The position numbers and the translations under genes were made by a program. The notes under the pieces were generated by a model that saw only the letters and a program-made list of their open reading frames with translations, was not told the origin of the DNA and searched no databases. Of a DNA stretch of 64,000 nt, positions 52,435 to 63,612 are shown piece after piece. The stretch lies in assembly GCA_033002965.1 (NCBI GenBank), contig JAURVB010014744.1:124001-188000 (forward strand). Reading direction: 5' to 3'. The DNA is from Piper betle (lineage: Eukaryota; Streptophyta; Magnoliopsida; Piperales; Piperaceae). Within the stretch, counting starts at the first letter, position 1, and each line of letters begins with the position of its first letter.

Positions 52435-52690
52435 GAGAAAAATGATAATAAAAAGTGGGACAACCATTAGAAGTAACCATAAAATGTGCGTAATAGATGA
52501 AGTAAAATAAATGGTATGACAATAATGAGTGTGGCAATTAAGAGTGAAATAAAAGGTGCAACCCTAGAAGTCATAATAAAAGGGTGCGGCAATAAAAAGT
52601 ACAACCATTAGAAATGAAAATAAAGGGTGTGCCTATTATAAGTAACAATAAAAGGTAAGACAATAAGGAGGTGCAACCATTAGAAGTTAC
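52435..52690. repeat. Degenerate tandem repeat (about 50-60 bp unit)
   Basis: The words CAACCATTAGAAGT and AATAAAAGGTG(C/T)G recur several times, with units separated by variable AATAAAA spacers. The array is AT-rich and non-coding. Confidence 0.7.
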
Positions 52691-52878
52691 ATTGAATATA
52701 TTATAATATATTTTGATGATTAAAAATTGAAGGCCATAGGGAAGTTTGAATTTTTTGGTGCAAGACAATTTATGTGGATATTTAATGTAAATATTTAGCT
52801 TTGACTTTGACAAAATAATATTTGTCATGAATTTTCAATTAAGAGTTTGTAGATACTTTGAAGTTTTTAAATTGTAAA

Positions 52879-52909
<31 letters not shown>

Positions 52910-53140
52910 CATATTTTATTTAAAAGTGAAGTTTTTTAATATTTTTTAATGTTATATATTTTTTATTTTATTTTTTAATAAAATTTTAAAAGATTGTCAG
53001 AGATAGCCCGCCCATTGCCATTGCGGGGATCTAAAATAGTTATATATATGGTGCAATAATTGAGTGCAAGGTGATTTATACGCTAATGTGCATGTGGCAA
53101 GATTATGTACACGTGATTGTGCGAAATAAATATATAATTA

Positions 53141-53143
<3 letters not shown>

Positions 53144-53196
<53 letters not shown>
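53144..53196. repeat. (TA)n microsatellite
   Basis: About 53 bp of uninterrupted AT dinucleotides. Confidence 0.95.
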
Positions 53197-53199
<3 letters not shown>

Positions 53200-54590
53200 A
53201 CAAATTTGTTCACAAATATATATAACCCTGGAATTAGTCACCAAAAAGCTGATCCTTTACACACTGTTTCTGAGAGATTTATGAATATAACACAAACAAG
53301 ATGCTCAGAGGTTTTTTCCCAAGCAACAAGATGCTTAGAGTTAGAAAGGAACAGTATATGACTTTACATAATATATCCAACCTTATCGCCTTATCACGAA
53401 GAGTTACAGTGTTTACGACTTACAATACACCATATTTATAAGCGGTTGATTCCTCCAAGGGAAAAGAGAAATTACGCAGCTCATCTGTTTTAGCGGAAAA
53501 ACGAGGCTAGTAGAATCGACATATAAGTTCCCTACAAAAAGCTATTTGATTTGTCAGTTAGGAATAACATTCTATTTAGGATATTAATGTCCTATTCAAG
53601 CTGCTTTTCACGAGATTTTAAAATCATATATGGCCAAACTTTTGCTTCCATTATTTGCTTAGCAAGCATGTGTATGCAAGGAAATATCAAACTTCCAAGC
53701 TTCTATGGGCAACGTGATGCGTAATATTGCAGCTTTATAACTATGGCTGTCGGCAGGTTCTGATTTATACTAAAGACGCTGTCAGCAATAATTGAACTGC
53801 TTAGTCAGAAGTTATATGTATCACCTTAACTTGGGAAAGCCATCACGGCTTGAATTGTCACCATCTTGCTATCCAATTAGAATTGGGTCATTTACTTTTC
53901 TATCTCTTCTTGCTCATGACTGCAGAGCTGACCTTTTTTCTGATCAGTAGTAACCAACACTGCAGCTGTCTTTTGCTTTTGTCTGCCCTCCTAATTAGAA
54001 AACAGAAACTTGCCCAGACTAAAAGGGTAAGAGATAAAGAGGAATGTGCAGAAAGCTGTGTCCGCTATAAGAATATAAGAAAGCAACTTGGTGAAGGAGA
54101 AGGAAAAAGAAAAAGTGACATAAGCATGTGCAATTGCAATTGCAATTGTAAAGAAATAATTACTTTTTCTGCAAACAATTATTAGCCAAAGACAGTACCT
54201 TATATCTCATCATAGTACACGATTTGATGATCTCCAATTCATAATTTATATTATTAATTAATTAAAAAGGAGCTTTGTGTCTGATTTGCTTATAATTTGA
54301 AATTAGATTTAGTAATTTTTTGTTCATATTTTTTCACTGTGTTAAAGGCTGTCATTGACATAGGAAAAAGCAGAAGTGCATGCATGTAAAGGAATCCCTT
54401 CACCCGCAGTATTCAAATTGAAGATTCTAACCTCATAAAGTAAAATTCGGATTCTACCAGCTTTCCATTCAACTTATTGGCGCGCGGCTAATTAAAGATG
54501 CAGTGATTACTTGTAATATATATATATATAATCTTGGGTGCAGCCGACCAAAAATTAATATATAGTCTGGCACCATCAGAAACTTGAATG
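53200..54590. other. Intergenic, no gene recognised
   Basis: Includes a 111-codon plus-strand frame at 53850-54185 with no known motif, not supported as a gene. Confidence 0.4.
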
Positions 54591-54613
54591 AATGTGTGTG
54601 TCTATATATATAT

Positions 54614-57078
54614 ATGAAAAGAACTACCATGCGCTGCATCAAAATGCAGCGCATGGGCAGCTTTTGGATTTGGACCGTTGGATCAAAATCCAACGGTCCA
54701 AATCTTTCGTTCGTTTTTCCCTCCTCCCCCCGTTTTCTCCTGCCCAGGGCGCCGCCCCTTGCCGGATTCCGCCGCCCCCGCCTCCACCCTCGCCCTCGCC
54801 CCCCTGCCCGGCCGCCGCCCCCGCCCCGCCCCCACCCTCGCCCTCGCTCCCCGGCCCGGCCCTTGCAGCGTCCCCCCTGTTTCCCCTGCCCCTCCGCCGC
54901 CTCGCCCCCGCCCGCCCCCTGCCCGCAGCCGTCCCCCCCACCGCCCCTGTTTCCCCTGCCCCCTTCGCCGCCTCGCCCCCGCCCGCCCCCTGCCCGGTTC
55001 CCCGCCCCCCGCCGCCTGTTTCGCCCCACCCCCGCTGCGGCCCCGCCCGCCCCTGCCCTGTTTTCGCCACCCTCCCCGGCCGCCCGTTTCGCCCCCACCC
55101 CCGCGGCCGCCCCGCCCGTCGACCAAGCTCCTCCCCGCCGTCTGCTGCACTGGCCACCTCCACGCCGGCGTCACCTGCTTCACCGCCGGCGGTGGCGCGA
55201 CAAAACACCGGGAAAGAAGGAGCAATGGCATTTTCGTAATAAAAATTTGACTCGCTCCTTACTCGAGTCAAATTTATGAAATAAATTTTAAAAATAAAAT
55301 ATAATAAAATAAAAACTTGACTTGCTCCTAACTCAAGTTAATTTTATAAAATAAAATTTTAAAATAAAATAATATAAAATAAAAATTTGATTCGCTCCTC
55401 GCTGACGCCGCTGCTTGCCGACCACCTCCCTGCCGCCACCCACACCCTGCCCCTGCTCCCTCGCGTCGTCTCTCCGATCTCTACTGAAGTCAAATTAAAA
55501 AATATTATTTTATATTTTAAATTTATTTCACAATAATTTTTAAATTTTTTTAAAAAATACAAAACCATAAAATAAAATATTATAAAATAAAAACTTGACT
55601 CGATCCCGATCTTGACCGGAGTCAAATTAATATTATTGAATAATTTTTTAAAAAATAATTTCGTAATAAAAACTTAACTCGAGTCGGGATAAAGTCAATA
55701 ATATGAAATAAATTTAAAAAATATAAGATAATTTTGTAATAAAAACCTGACTCGATCATGTGTGGGACCGAGTCAAGTTTTTATTACAAAATAACTTTAT
55801 TACTGAATAAATTTTTATTACAAAATAAATTTTAAAAAAATAAAATAATTCCGTAATAAATTATTTTAACTCGAGTCCGATTAAGTAAAATTTTTATTAC
55901 CAAAATACTCTCCCATATTTCTTCCTCATTTTTTTGGCGTGCCACCCCTGCCGGCGACCTTGCGGCCGGCAGCCCGCTGGCCAACAATGTCACCGCCTAG
56001 GGGCTGGATGGGCCTGGTGGGAAATGTACGGCGCCAGTCTCGCGTGGGACGGAATAAAGTTTTTATTACAAAATTATTTTATTTTTTTAAATTTATTTCG
56101 TAATATTAAATCGATCTCGTGCGAGATCGAATCAAGTATTTTTATAAAAAAAATTTATTTTTTTTATTTATTTCATAATATTGACTCGATCTCGTACGAG
56201 ATCGAATCAAGTATTTATTATAAAAAAATTTATTTTTTAATTTATTTCGTAATATTAACTCGAGTCAGGGAGGCGATCGGCAAGCGGCGACGTTGGCGGG
56301 GAGCGGTTCAAATTTTTATTTTATGTTATTTTATTTTAAAATTTTATTTCGTAAAATTGACTCGAGTAAGGAGCGAGTCAATTTTTTTTATTATATTTTA
56401 TTTTTAAAATTTATTTTGTAAATTTGACTCGAGTCGGGAACGAGTCAAATTTTTATTACGAAATTGCCATCGCTCCTCCGTTCCCTGTCGCGCCACGGCC
56501 GGCGGTGATGCAGTGACGCCGGCGTGGAGGTGGCCAGGGCAGCAGACGGCGGGGAGGAGCTCGGTCGACGGGCGGGGCGGCGGCGGGGGTGGGGGCCAAA
56601 CGGGCGGCCGGGGAGGGTGGCGGAAACAGGGCAGGGGCGAGCGGGGCCGCGGCGGGGTGGGGCGAAACAGGCGGCGGGGGCGGGGAACCGGGCGGGGGTG
56701 GGGGAACACGGGGCAGGTGGGGGAGGGCTGCGGGCAGGGGTCGGGCGGGGGCGAGGCGGCGGAAGAGGCGGCGGCGGAGGGGGCAGGGGGAAACAAGGGA
56801 GGTCGGGGGGAAGGGTGCGGGCGGGTGGCGCGGCGGCGGACGGGGCGGGGGAACCAGGGCAGGTGGGGGGAGGGCTGCGGGCGGAGGCGGGACGGGGCCG
56901 GGGCCGGCGGGGGGCTGGGCGGCGCGGCGCGGCGCGGCGCCGACGTGCTACAGTGAACAGGGGAGGAGGAGAGTGTAAAAAAAATATTATATCCGGGCCG
57001 TTGGATTTTCATCCAACGGCCCAGATTTGTTACGCTGCAGTGCGCTGCATTTTCATGCAGCGCACTGTAGCACGCCTC
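54614..57078. mobile_element. Foldback-type element A with about 640-bp inverted GC-rich arms
   Basis: The left arm (about 54614-55270) and right arm (about 56430-57078) are inverted copies: both contain, in opposite orientation, GTCGACC, CTCCTCCCCGCCGTCTGCTG, GGCCACCTCCACGCCGGCGT and TTTCGTAATAAAAATTTGAC. Each end carries two hairpins: CATGCGCTGCAT/ATGCAGCGCATG (54628-54655) and ATTTGGACCGTTGGAT with its complement (54668-54703) on the left; GGGCCGTTGGAT with its complement (56995-57022) and CAGTGCGCTGCAT with its complement (57038-57067) on the right. The core is AT-rich with short palindromes. TA tracts lie outside both ends. There is no transposase-like frame; the long proline-, arginine- or glycine-rich frames are compositional. 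Confidence 0.8.
55930..56250. repeat. Core block, copy 1
   Basis: It contains GTGCCACCCCTGCCGGCGAC, then CCGCTGGCCAACAATGTCAC, GGGGCTGGATGGGC, GGGAAATGTACGGCGCCAG, then AT-rich sequence with GATCTCGTGCGAGATCGAAT. The block recurs at 58025-58345 and 58710-59035. Confidence 0.85.
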
Positions 57079-57103
57079 ATATATATATATATATATATAT
57101 ATA
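57079..57103. repeat. (TA)n tract between foldback elements A and B
   Basis: About 25 bp of TA, exactly between the right terminus of element A and the left terminus of element B. Confidence 0.9.
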
Positions 57104-58024
57104 CGAAAATACTGTGCTGCGCTGCCGTGTTTTGGCAGCGCAGGCAGCGTTTTTGGATTTGGACCGTTGGATCAAAATCCAACGGTCCAAATCCATCCTT
57201 TGTTTTTCCCCCTCCCCACGTTTTCTCCTGCCCAGGGCGTTGCCGGATTCCGCCGCCGCCACCGCCCCGCCCGCCACCGCCGCCCCGTCTGCCGCCGCGC
57301 CCCCGCCCGCAGCCCTGCCCCCACCCCCCGCCCCGTCCGCCGCCGCGTCCCCCGCCCGCAGCCTTCCCCCCTGTTTCCCCTGCCCCCTCCGCCGCCTCGC
57401 CCCCGCCCACCCCCTGCCCGTAGCCGTCCCCCCCACCGCCCCTGTTTCCCCTGCCCCCTCCGCCGCCTCGCCCCCGCCCGCCCCCTGCCCGGTTCCCCGC
57501 CCCCCCGCCGCCTGTTTCGCCCCACCCCCGCCGCGGCCCCGCCCGCCCCTGCCCTGTTTTCGCCACCCTCCCCGGCCGCCCGTTTCGCCCCCACCCTCGC
57601 CGCCGCCCCGCCCGTCGACCAAGCTCCTCCCCGCCGTCTGCTGCACTGGCCACCTCCTCGCCGGCGTCACCTGCTTCACCGTCGGCGGTGGCGCCACAAA
57701 ACACCGGGAAAGAAGGAGCAATGGCATTTTCGTAATAAAAATTTGACTCGCTCCTAACTCGAGTCAAATTTACGAAATAAATTTTAAAAATAAAATATAA
57801 TAAAATAAAAACTTGACTTGCTCCTGACTCTCAAGTTAATTTTATAAAATAAAATTTTAAAATAAAATAATCTAAAATAAAAATTTGATTCGCTCCCCGC
57901 TGACGCCGCTGCTTGCCGAGCTCCTCCCTGCCGCCACCCACACCCTTCCCCTATTTCTATTACCAAAATACTCTCCCCTATTTCCGATTAAGTAAAATTT
58001 TTATTACAATTTTACCCTCCTGTG

Positions 58025-58345
58025 TTCCCCCCGCTCTCTCTCGCCGCGCCACCCCCTGCCGGCGAGTTCGTGCCACCCCCTGCCGGCGACCTTGCCGCCA
58101 GCAACGCGTTGGCCAACAATGTCGCCGCCTCGGGGCTGGATGGGCTTGTTGGGAAATGTGCGGCCCCAGTTTCGTGTGGGACCGAATAAAGTTTTTATTA
58201 CAAAATTATTTTATTTTTTAAATTTATTTCATAATATTGAATCGATCTCGTGCGAGATCGAATCAAATATTTATTATAAAAAAAATTTATTTTTTTTATT
58301 TATTTCGTAATATTGACTCGATCTCGTGCGAGATCGAATCAAGTA
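58025..58345. repeat. Core block, copy 2
   Basis: The same order of words as copy 1, with substitutions (TTGGCCAACAATGTCGCC, GGGAAATGTGCGGCCCCAG) and two ATCGATCTCGTGCGAGATCG-type palindromes. Confidence 0.85.
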
Positions 58346-58709
58346 TTTATTATAAAATTTTATTTATTTATTTATTTATTTCGTAATGGCGGCGGGCAGG
58401 GGCCGACGGAGGCTGGCAGGGGCGGCGACGGGAGGCTGAAAGTGGGTAGGGGGGAGGGGGGAGGGATGGGGTGGGTTGATTGTGGACCGTTGGATTAGAT
58501 CCAACGGTCCACAATAGGGATTGGGTGCGAGATCGAATCATGTGCGGGACCGAGTCAAGTTTTTATTACAAAATAACTTTATTACTGAATAAATTTTTAT
58601 TACAAAATAAATTTTAAAAAATAAAATAATTCCGTAATAAATTATTTTAACTCGAGTCCGATTAAGTAAAATTTTTATTACCAAAATACTCTCCCCTATT
58701 TCTTCCTCA

Positions 58710-59035
58710 TTTTTTGGCGCGCCACCCCTGTCGGCGACCTTGCGGCAGGCAGCCCGCTGGCCAACAATGTCACCGCCTCGGGGCTGGATGGACGTGGTGG
58801 GAAATGTACGGCGCCGGTCTCGTGTGGGACAGAATAAAGTTTTTATTACAAAATTATTTTAATTTTTTAAATTTATTTCGTAATATTGAATCGATCTCGT
58901 GCGAGATCGAATCAAGTATTTATTATAAAAAAATTTATTTTTTTTATTTATTTCATAATATTGACTCGATCTCGTGCGAGATCAAATAAAGTATTTATTA
59001 AAAAAAATTTTATTTTTTAAATTTATTTCGTAATA
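58710..59035. repeat. Core block, copy 3
   Basis: Very close to copy 1 (GGGAAATGTACGGCGCCGG), again followed by two near-palindromes of the CGATCTCGTGCGAGATCG type in AT-rich sequence. Confidence 0.85.
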
Positions 59036-59653
59036 TTAACTCGAGTCGGGACCGAGTAAAATTTTTATTACGTTTTTACCCTCCCCTGTTCCCCCCGCTC
59101 TCTCTCGCCGCGCCACCCCACCGCCGGCGACCTCGCCGCCGGCCACCCGCGGGGGGGGGCAGGGGCTGCGGCGGACGCTGCGGCGGAGGCTGCGGCGGCC
59201 GACGGGGGCAAAGGCAGCGGCCAGCGGGGGCGGGGGCAGGGGAGGCCGGCTGGGGCAGCCGCAACGGCGGGGCTGGGGCGGCCGGCGGGGCGGGGGCGGG
59301 GCAGGGGCTGGGCGGGGGTCGGGGGCTGGGGGCGGGGCAGGGACTGGGGCAGGCCAGGGGGCTGGGGCGGCCAGCGGGCGCGGGGGCAGGGGAGGCCGGT
59401 TGGGGCAGGCGCAGAGGCGGGCGGGGCGGACGGCGGCCGGCGGGGGCGGCCAGCGGGGCGGGGGCATGGGGCGGCGGCGGACAGGGGCCGACGGCGGCCG
59501 GCGGGGGCGGCGACGGGAGGCTGAAAGTGGGTGTGGGGGGTGGGGGGGAGGGATGGTGTGGGTTGATTGTGGACCGTTGGATTAGATCCAACGGTCCACA
59601 ATAGGCAGCGCCAATGCGCTGCCAAAATAGGAGCAGCGCACCGTAGCACTGCC

Positions 59654-59656
<3 letters not shown>

Positions 59657-59691
<35 letters not shown>
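59657..59691. repeat. (TA)n tract at the right edge of element B
   Basis: About 34 bp of TA abutting the element terminus. Confidence 0.92.
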
Positions 59692-59694
<3 letters not shown>

Positions 59695-61780
59695 CATGTA
59701 TTATGGTGGCTTTGACAGAAAATAAATAGTGGTGTTATATAATTAATTGAGTTGATTACGGTCATGCTCTTAAAAACTACATGCGTACATATAATGCAGT
59801 TTAATTTTAAATGTCTGGTATATATGTATACGTATATATATTATTGGTCCCCCATAGACTAAACGAACGTTCCAAGCGCAGCAGTAGTAAATCGACATTT
59901 TAAGGTTCTAATTAAACGTGTGCGCCTCTGAATGTAGGTGAATCGTATTGGTGAGGCAATGGAGAAATATACGTGATATGTACAAATAACGAGAGAAGCT
60001 AAGATCTATCTAAGAACTCATTACAACAATCTCTTCGAATATATGCGTTCTAATTACCACATTTACGAGGTTCAATGCTCGTAAAATTTTAATATCTAAT
60101 TGATTCAATAATGGTCAATGATACAATTCATAGCCTGTAGACTAGTTTAGTGGGTCAAAGGCAAGTAGTAATCTTTAGAGAGAATAATAGAGTGATTTGA
60201 TAACAAGTAAATGGAAGAATGCCACTTATAATTACAATTTTTACAAGGGAGATTACAATACGAGTGTGGATGAACCCACGAAAGAAAGCCCGTATTTTTA
60301 ATGAAACAAACATGGGCTTCACGCACACAATTCACGTATATAATAAAACCTGTCCATTTTTTACGGACTAAAAAGCCCAAACTGTTTCACGCGTTTCTTG
60401 GGCTTCATGCCCGTCGGACTGTCACACCAAACAGGATTGTCTTAAAATTGTGCAAAATAAATGTAAAATTTGGAGGTTATGTATTTTATGTTTGAATGTT
60501 TTAAAATTTAGTAAAAAAAATTATTTTAATTTCAGCTAAAATAAATTTATGTAAAAATTTTATAAAGCAATTTTTTCTTATGAAACATAAAAACAATTGG
60601 GGGAAATTTTGAGGGTACATGCACATGCATGCATATGGGTAAAAATATTTTATTTTTTTTATTTTCTTACTATCCAAATATATAAGGAAAATTTTGAATT
60701 TTTTATATCATTTTATCTCATGCATTTGATTTTATATGATTTTTTTAATTTATACTATTTTCATGTCAATTAAATGAACCTTTATTAAATATTAATGGTA
60801 TTCCTTCAAGGTTGATATTGTACAAATGTATAAATTGTAATTAAATTTATTCTAATTTTTTTATTAAATTTAGCCTTTTCTAATAAATATTATTTTAAAA
60901 ATTATAATATAAAATTTTTAGATATAATCTAAACTGGCATGAAAATTGTGATATTACTTAAATATTCATATTCAAGTCGAGCCAACTCATATGGTTAGAT
61001 GCTTATTAAATCTATTAATTTTAAATCAAATATTTGTTTAAATTTTAAAATAATAAAAAGGAGATCAATGCAGGGAAGTGTTATACTCAGGAACATTTAG
61101 ACATCACATTTCTGCTAACTAAAACCCCTTTGGGTTCAAAATTGGACCCTGGGGTGCTTCAAACTCGATCGAGTTTGAATATATTTACTCAATTTTATTC
61201 AAATTAGAGTTCGATTTAAATTAAACGAGCACAAGTATAAGCACACCTCTGTTCGCCTCGCCTCAACTCGAAGTTCAATAATTTACATTATATACAAAAA
61301 AGTCAATTACATAAAATATAAAAGAATAATGAATATAAATATATTATAATGGCAGTTTTAAAGAATAATATAATAATTTTGTTATCGAAAAAATTATTTC
61401 GTATATAATTGAATCAAAATTAAACTATTTAAACTTTCATAGTTAATATTATTTCAAGTTTTATAGAAAAATATAATTCAAAATAAATGGGTTGAGCTTG
61501 AACATGTTGAGCGGATGTATTCAATTAACGCACCTAATTGGATCGAACCTATCTAAACTAAAGTGCTAGAAAAATTCAACGGGGATTCTCTATTTTTTTA
61601 TAAAAAAAGAAAAAAAACTACCAAAGGGTTTGGTTTGCAAAAGTCTAAAACAACATCCGGGTTCTTTTGCGATTTGCAATTTCCCACCCATTAATTGGCT
61701 TCTCTTATAATTTTAGAAAAGAAAAGGTGTGGTTTATCATAAAAATAACATTTTAAGGGGTCCAATGTAAATATCACAAA
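59692..61780. other. Intergenic AT-rich DNA
   Basis: No gene recognised between the foldback array and the SPIRAL1-like leader. Confidence 0.5.
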
Positions 61781-62989
61781 AGTATGCAAAAAAAACGAGT
61801 TAAAAAGGCGGCATCTTTCTCCTTGTACCAATTGAGCATCTCCCTCAGCATTTGGATCTTCATCCGAAACGCAGAAAAAGGCTTCGGTATGGGCGCAAAT
61901 CCGTGATCTCTGACATTTTATCTTCATATTCATATGTAATTTTCTCCATATTTTGTACAAAATATGCTTAAAAATTTACTCTTTTTTTAACAGCCCTAAA
62001 GATTGGATCTTTAGATGTGTTTCTGTTGTTAGCCAAATAGCTGTGGTAGTTCTGATGCGGTAATTTTGTGTATGGCCATGATCTGATGCTTGTTTTGTGG
62101 AATCTGCGGTTTTCTGTGTATGGTTGTGTGTTTTTAATATGTGATATTTGTAGTTCTGTAAATGAGATTGTTGGTTTCCTGTCTTGTGATGTTGGATGGG
62201 TTGTATGGGATGTTGGTGCTGTTTGGATTGTGTCGTTGGGGATTTTGTTGTTCTTTTCTCTTGATAATATGTGAGATCTGGATGTTTGTTAGCCTTCAGT
62301 TTTGCTAGATTTCTTATATATCTGTGGATAGGGAATGCCACGGGTAACACAAGAAGCTATTCTGTAAATAGGATATGCCACGGGTAAAAGGGTTTGTTTT
62401 GATGTTAATGTGTTTGTATTTCGGAGATTGCGTCCATTGCTATCTCCTTGAAATTTGGTATTTTGCATTTAGTGCTGTGAAGATCAATGGGGGGGTATTT
62501 CAAAGTGAATTCAATAGAAATGTTTTGTGACTGACATGAAGAAGGCAACTTTCTATCTTTTTGATGAAAGCATTTTGCATTTTTAATCAACTTGTCCAGT
62601 TACGATATTCATTATAATGGTGTTTGTTACAGAAGTCATGGGGGGAGGGAGAAGGGGAGGAATTTTCCTAGTTTGACTTGATCATTCCTAGTTGACCTTG
62701 CTGATAACTTCTTCTTTATGATAATTGATGTAATTTCTTACGATTAGTGCTTGATGTGGTAGCTTTTTATTAGGTCTGTTAAGGTAGCAGCTTTTTGTTG
62801 TAGTAAGTATAGAACTGTTTTCTTTTGTCACACATTATCATTTCCAGATTGTTCGGTATATTTATATTGAATATTTTGTGCCATGGAGTTTTTGTCCTGA
62901 ATTTTCTTTATTACTGCTGTGCCCCAATAAAATTCATACTTAAACTTTGCTTACCTTGTCAAACTTGAAGAAGTTTGAATTTTGATAGA
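61780..62989 (+). promoter_or_regulatory. Promoter and intron-containing leader of the SPIRAL1-like gene
   Basis: A probable leader exon near 61810-61886 ends at a donor (CTTCG|GTATGG). The following T-rich 1.0-1.1 kb looks like a 5' UTR intron ending shortly before the ATG, for example at AACTTGAAG near 62970. Two copies of ATGCCACGGGTAA lie at about 62336 and 62370 within it. Confidence 0.45.
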
Positions 62990-63612
62990 ATGGGTCGTGG
63001 TGTGAGCTGTGGAGGGGGCAAAAGCCAATTGAATTACCTCTTTGGAAACGATGATGCTACCTCGTCTGCTGAAAAACCAGCACAAGCTGCACCTGTTAAT
63101 AAATCTTCCCCACCTGTTGATCACTCAAAGCAAATTCCTGCCGGAATCAAAAGTGATCCTTCAAACAACTACTTTCGAGCGGATGGCCAGAACTGTGGAA
63201 ACTTTATTACAGTAAGCTCAATCTTGATGATACAACTTTGTCTGGACTCTGCTTATTGTAGGCGCTTATCATGTTCCCTAAACAGATGAGGTGGAAATAT
63301 GTGCATCTCTGAGTTCTGATTGCATTTAGCACTGATACATTTTGGGCTGCTTGATAGTTTCTGGACTGTCTACCTTCTGCTTTGTGGTTTTAGTTTTCTT
63401 CTATTCTACTATCTGTAATTACTTTGGCTGTCAATAAGCCTCCCCACGTGTCTATCATTCTAGTCATTGATGCTTATAGGGATTTATCTTTTCATCAAAC
63501 ACCTTGTGACTTTGTGCCATCTCCTTTCTAGGACCGGCCCTCGACGAAGGTTCATGCTGCACCTGGAGGGGGTTCTTCGCTGGACTACCTGTTTGGTGGG
63601 AGCAAGAATTGA
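62990..63612 (+). CDS. SPIRAL1-like microtubule-associated protein, intact
   Basis: SPIRAL1 family proteins are small plus-end microtubule-associated proteins that keep cortical arrays ordered during anisotropic growth. Two coding exons, 62990-63211 and 63532-63612, give 100 residues, normal for the family. The N-terminal repeat MGRGVSCGGGKSQLNYLFG is mirrored by the C-terminal repeat APGGGSSLDYLFGG, and the conserved junction NYFRADGQNCGNFIT/DRPSTKVHA spans the intron (GTAAGC donor, TTTCTAG acceptor). A variable Ala/Pro/Ser-rich linker lies between. The ATG at 62990 gives the canonical MGRG start. Cysteines replace the usual Ser/Thr in GVS-C-GGG and GQN-C-GN. No lesions. Confidence 0.94.

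Larger units (their letters stand above)
57104..59656. mobile_element. Foldback-type element B, composite, adjacent to element A
   Basis: The left end repeats that of element A in the same orientation: a TGCGCTGCC hairpin (57118-57142), then the identical 36-bp palindrome (57157-57192), then the GC-rich arm to about 57720 with the same TTTCGTAATAAAAATTTGAC junction. The right end (about 59080-59650) is a diverged G-rich arm closed by a 37-bp palindrome with 17-base arms (59566-59602) and a GGCAGCGC/GCGCTGCC hairpin (59604-59623). A second copy of this right-end sequence with the same 37-bp palindrome lies inside at about 58385-58515, so B is nested or internally duplicated. TA tracts lie on both sides. 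Confidence 0.75.

Noticed and set aside
54584..55279. Overlapping frames of 180-230 codons rich in Pro, Ala, Arg or Gly on both strands (also 56404-57423 and 57027-57767)
   Set aside because: All six frames are open because the sequence is GC-rich and poor in A and T. The frames follow the inverted arms of the foldback elements and have no domain or codon signal.
54500..59700. CRISPR-like or centromeric satellite interpretation of the repeat array
   Set aside because: Repeats are not uniform direct units with spacers, and only two element-sized copies exist. Terminal hairpins and inverted arms fit a transposon better.
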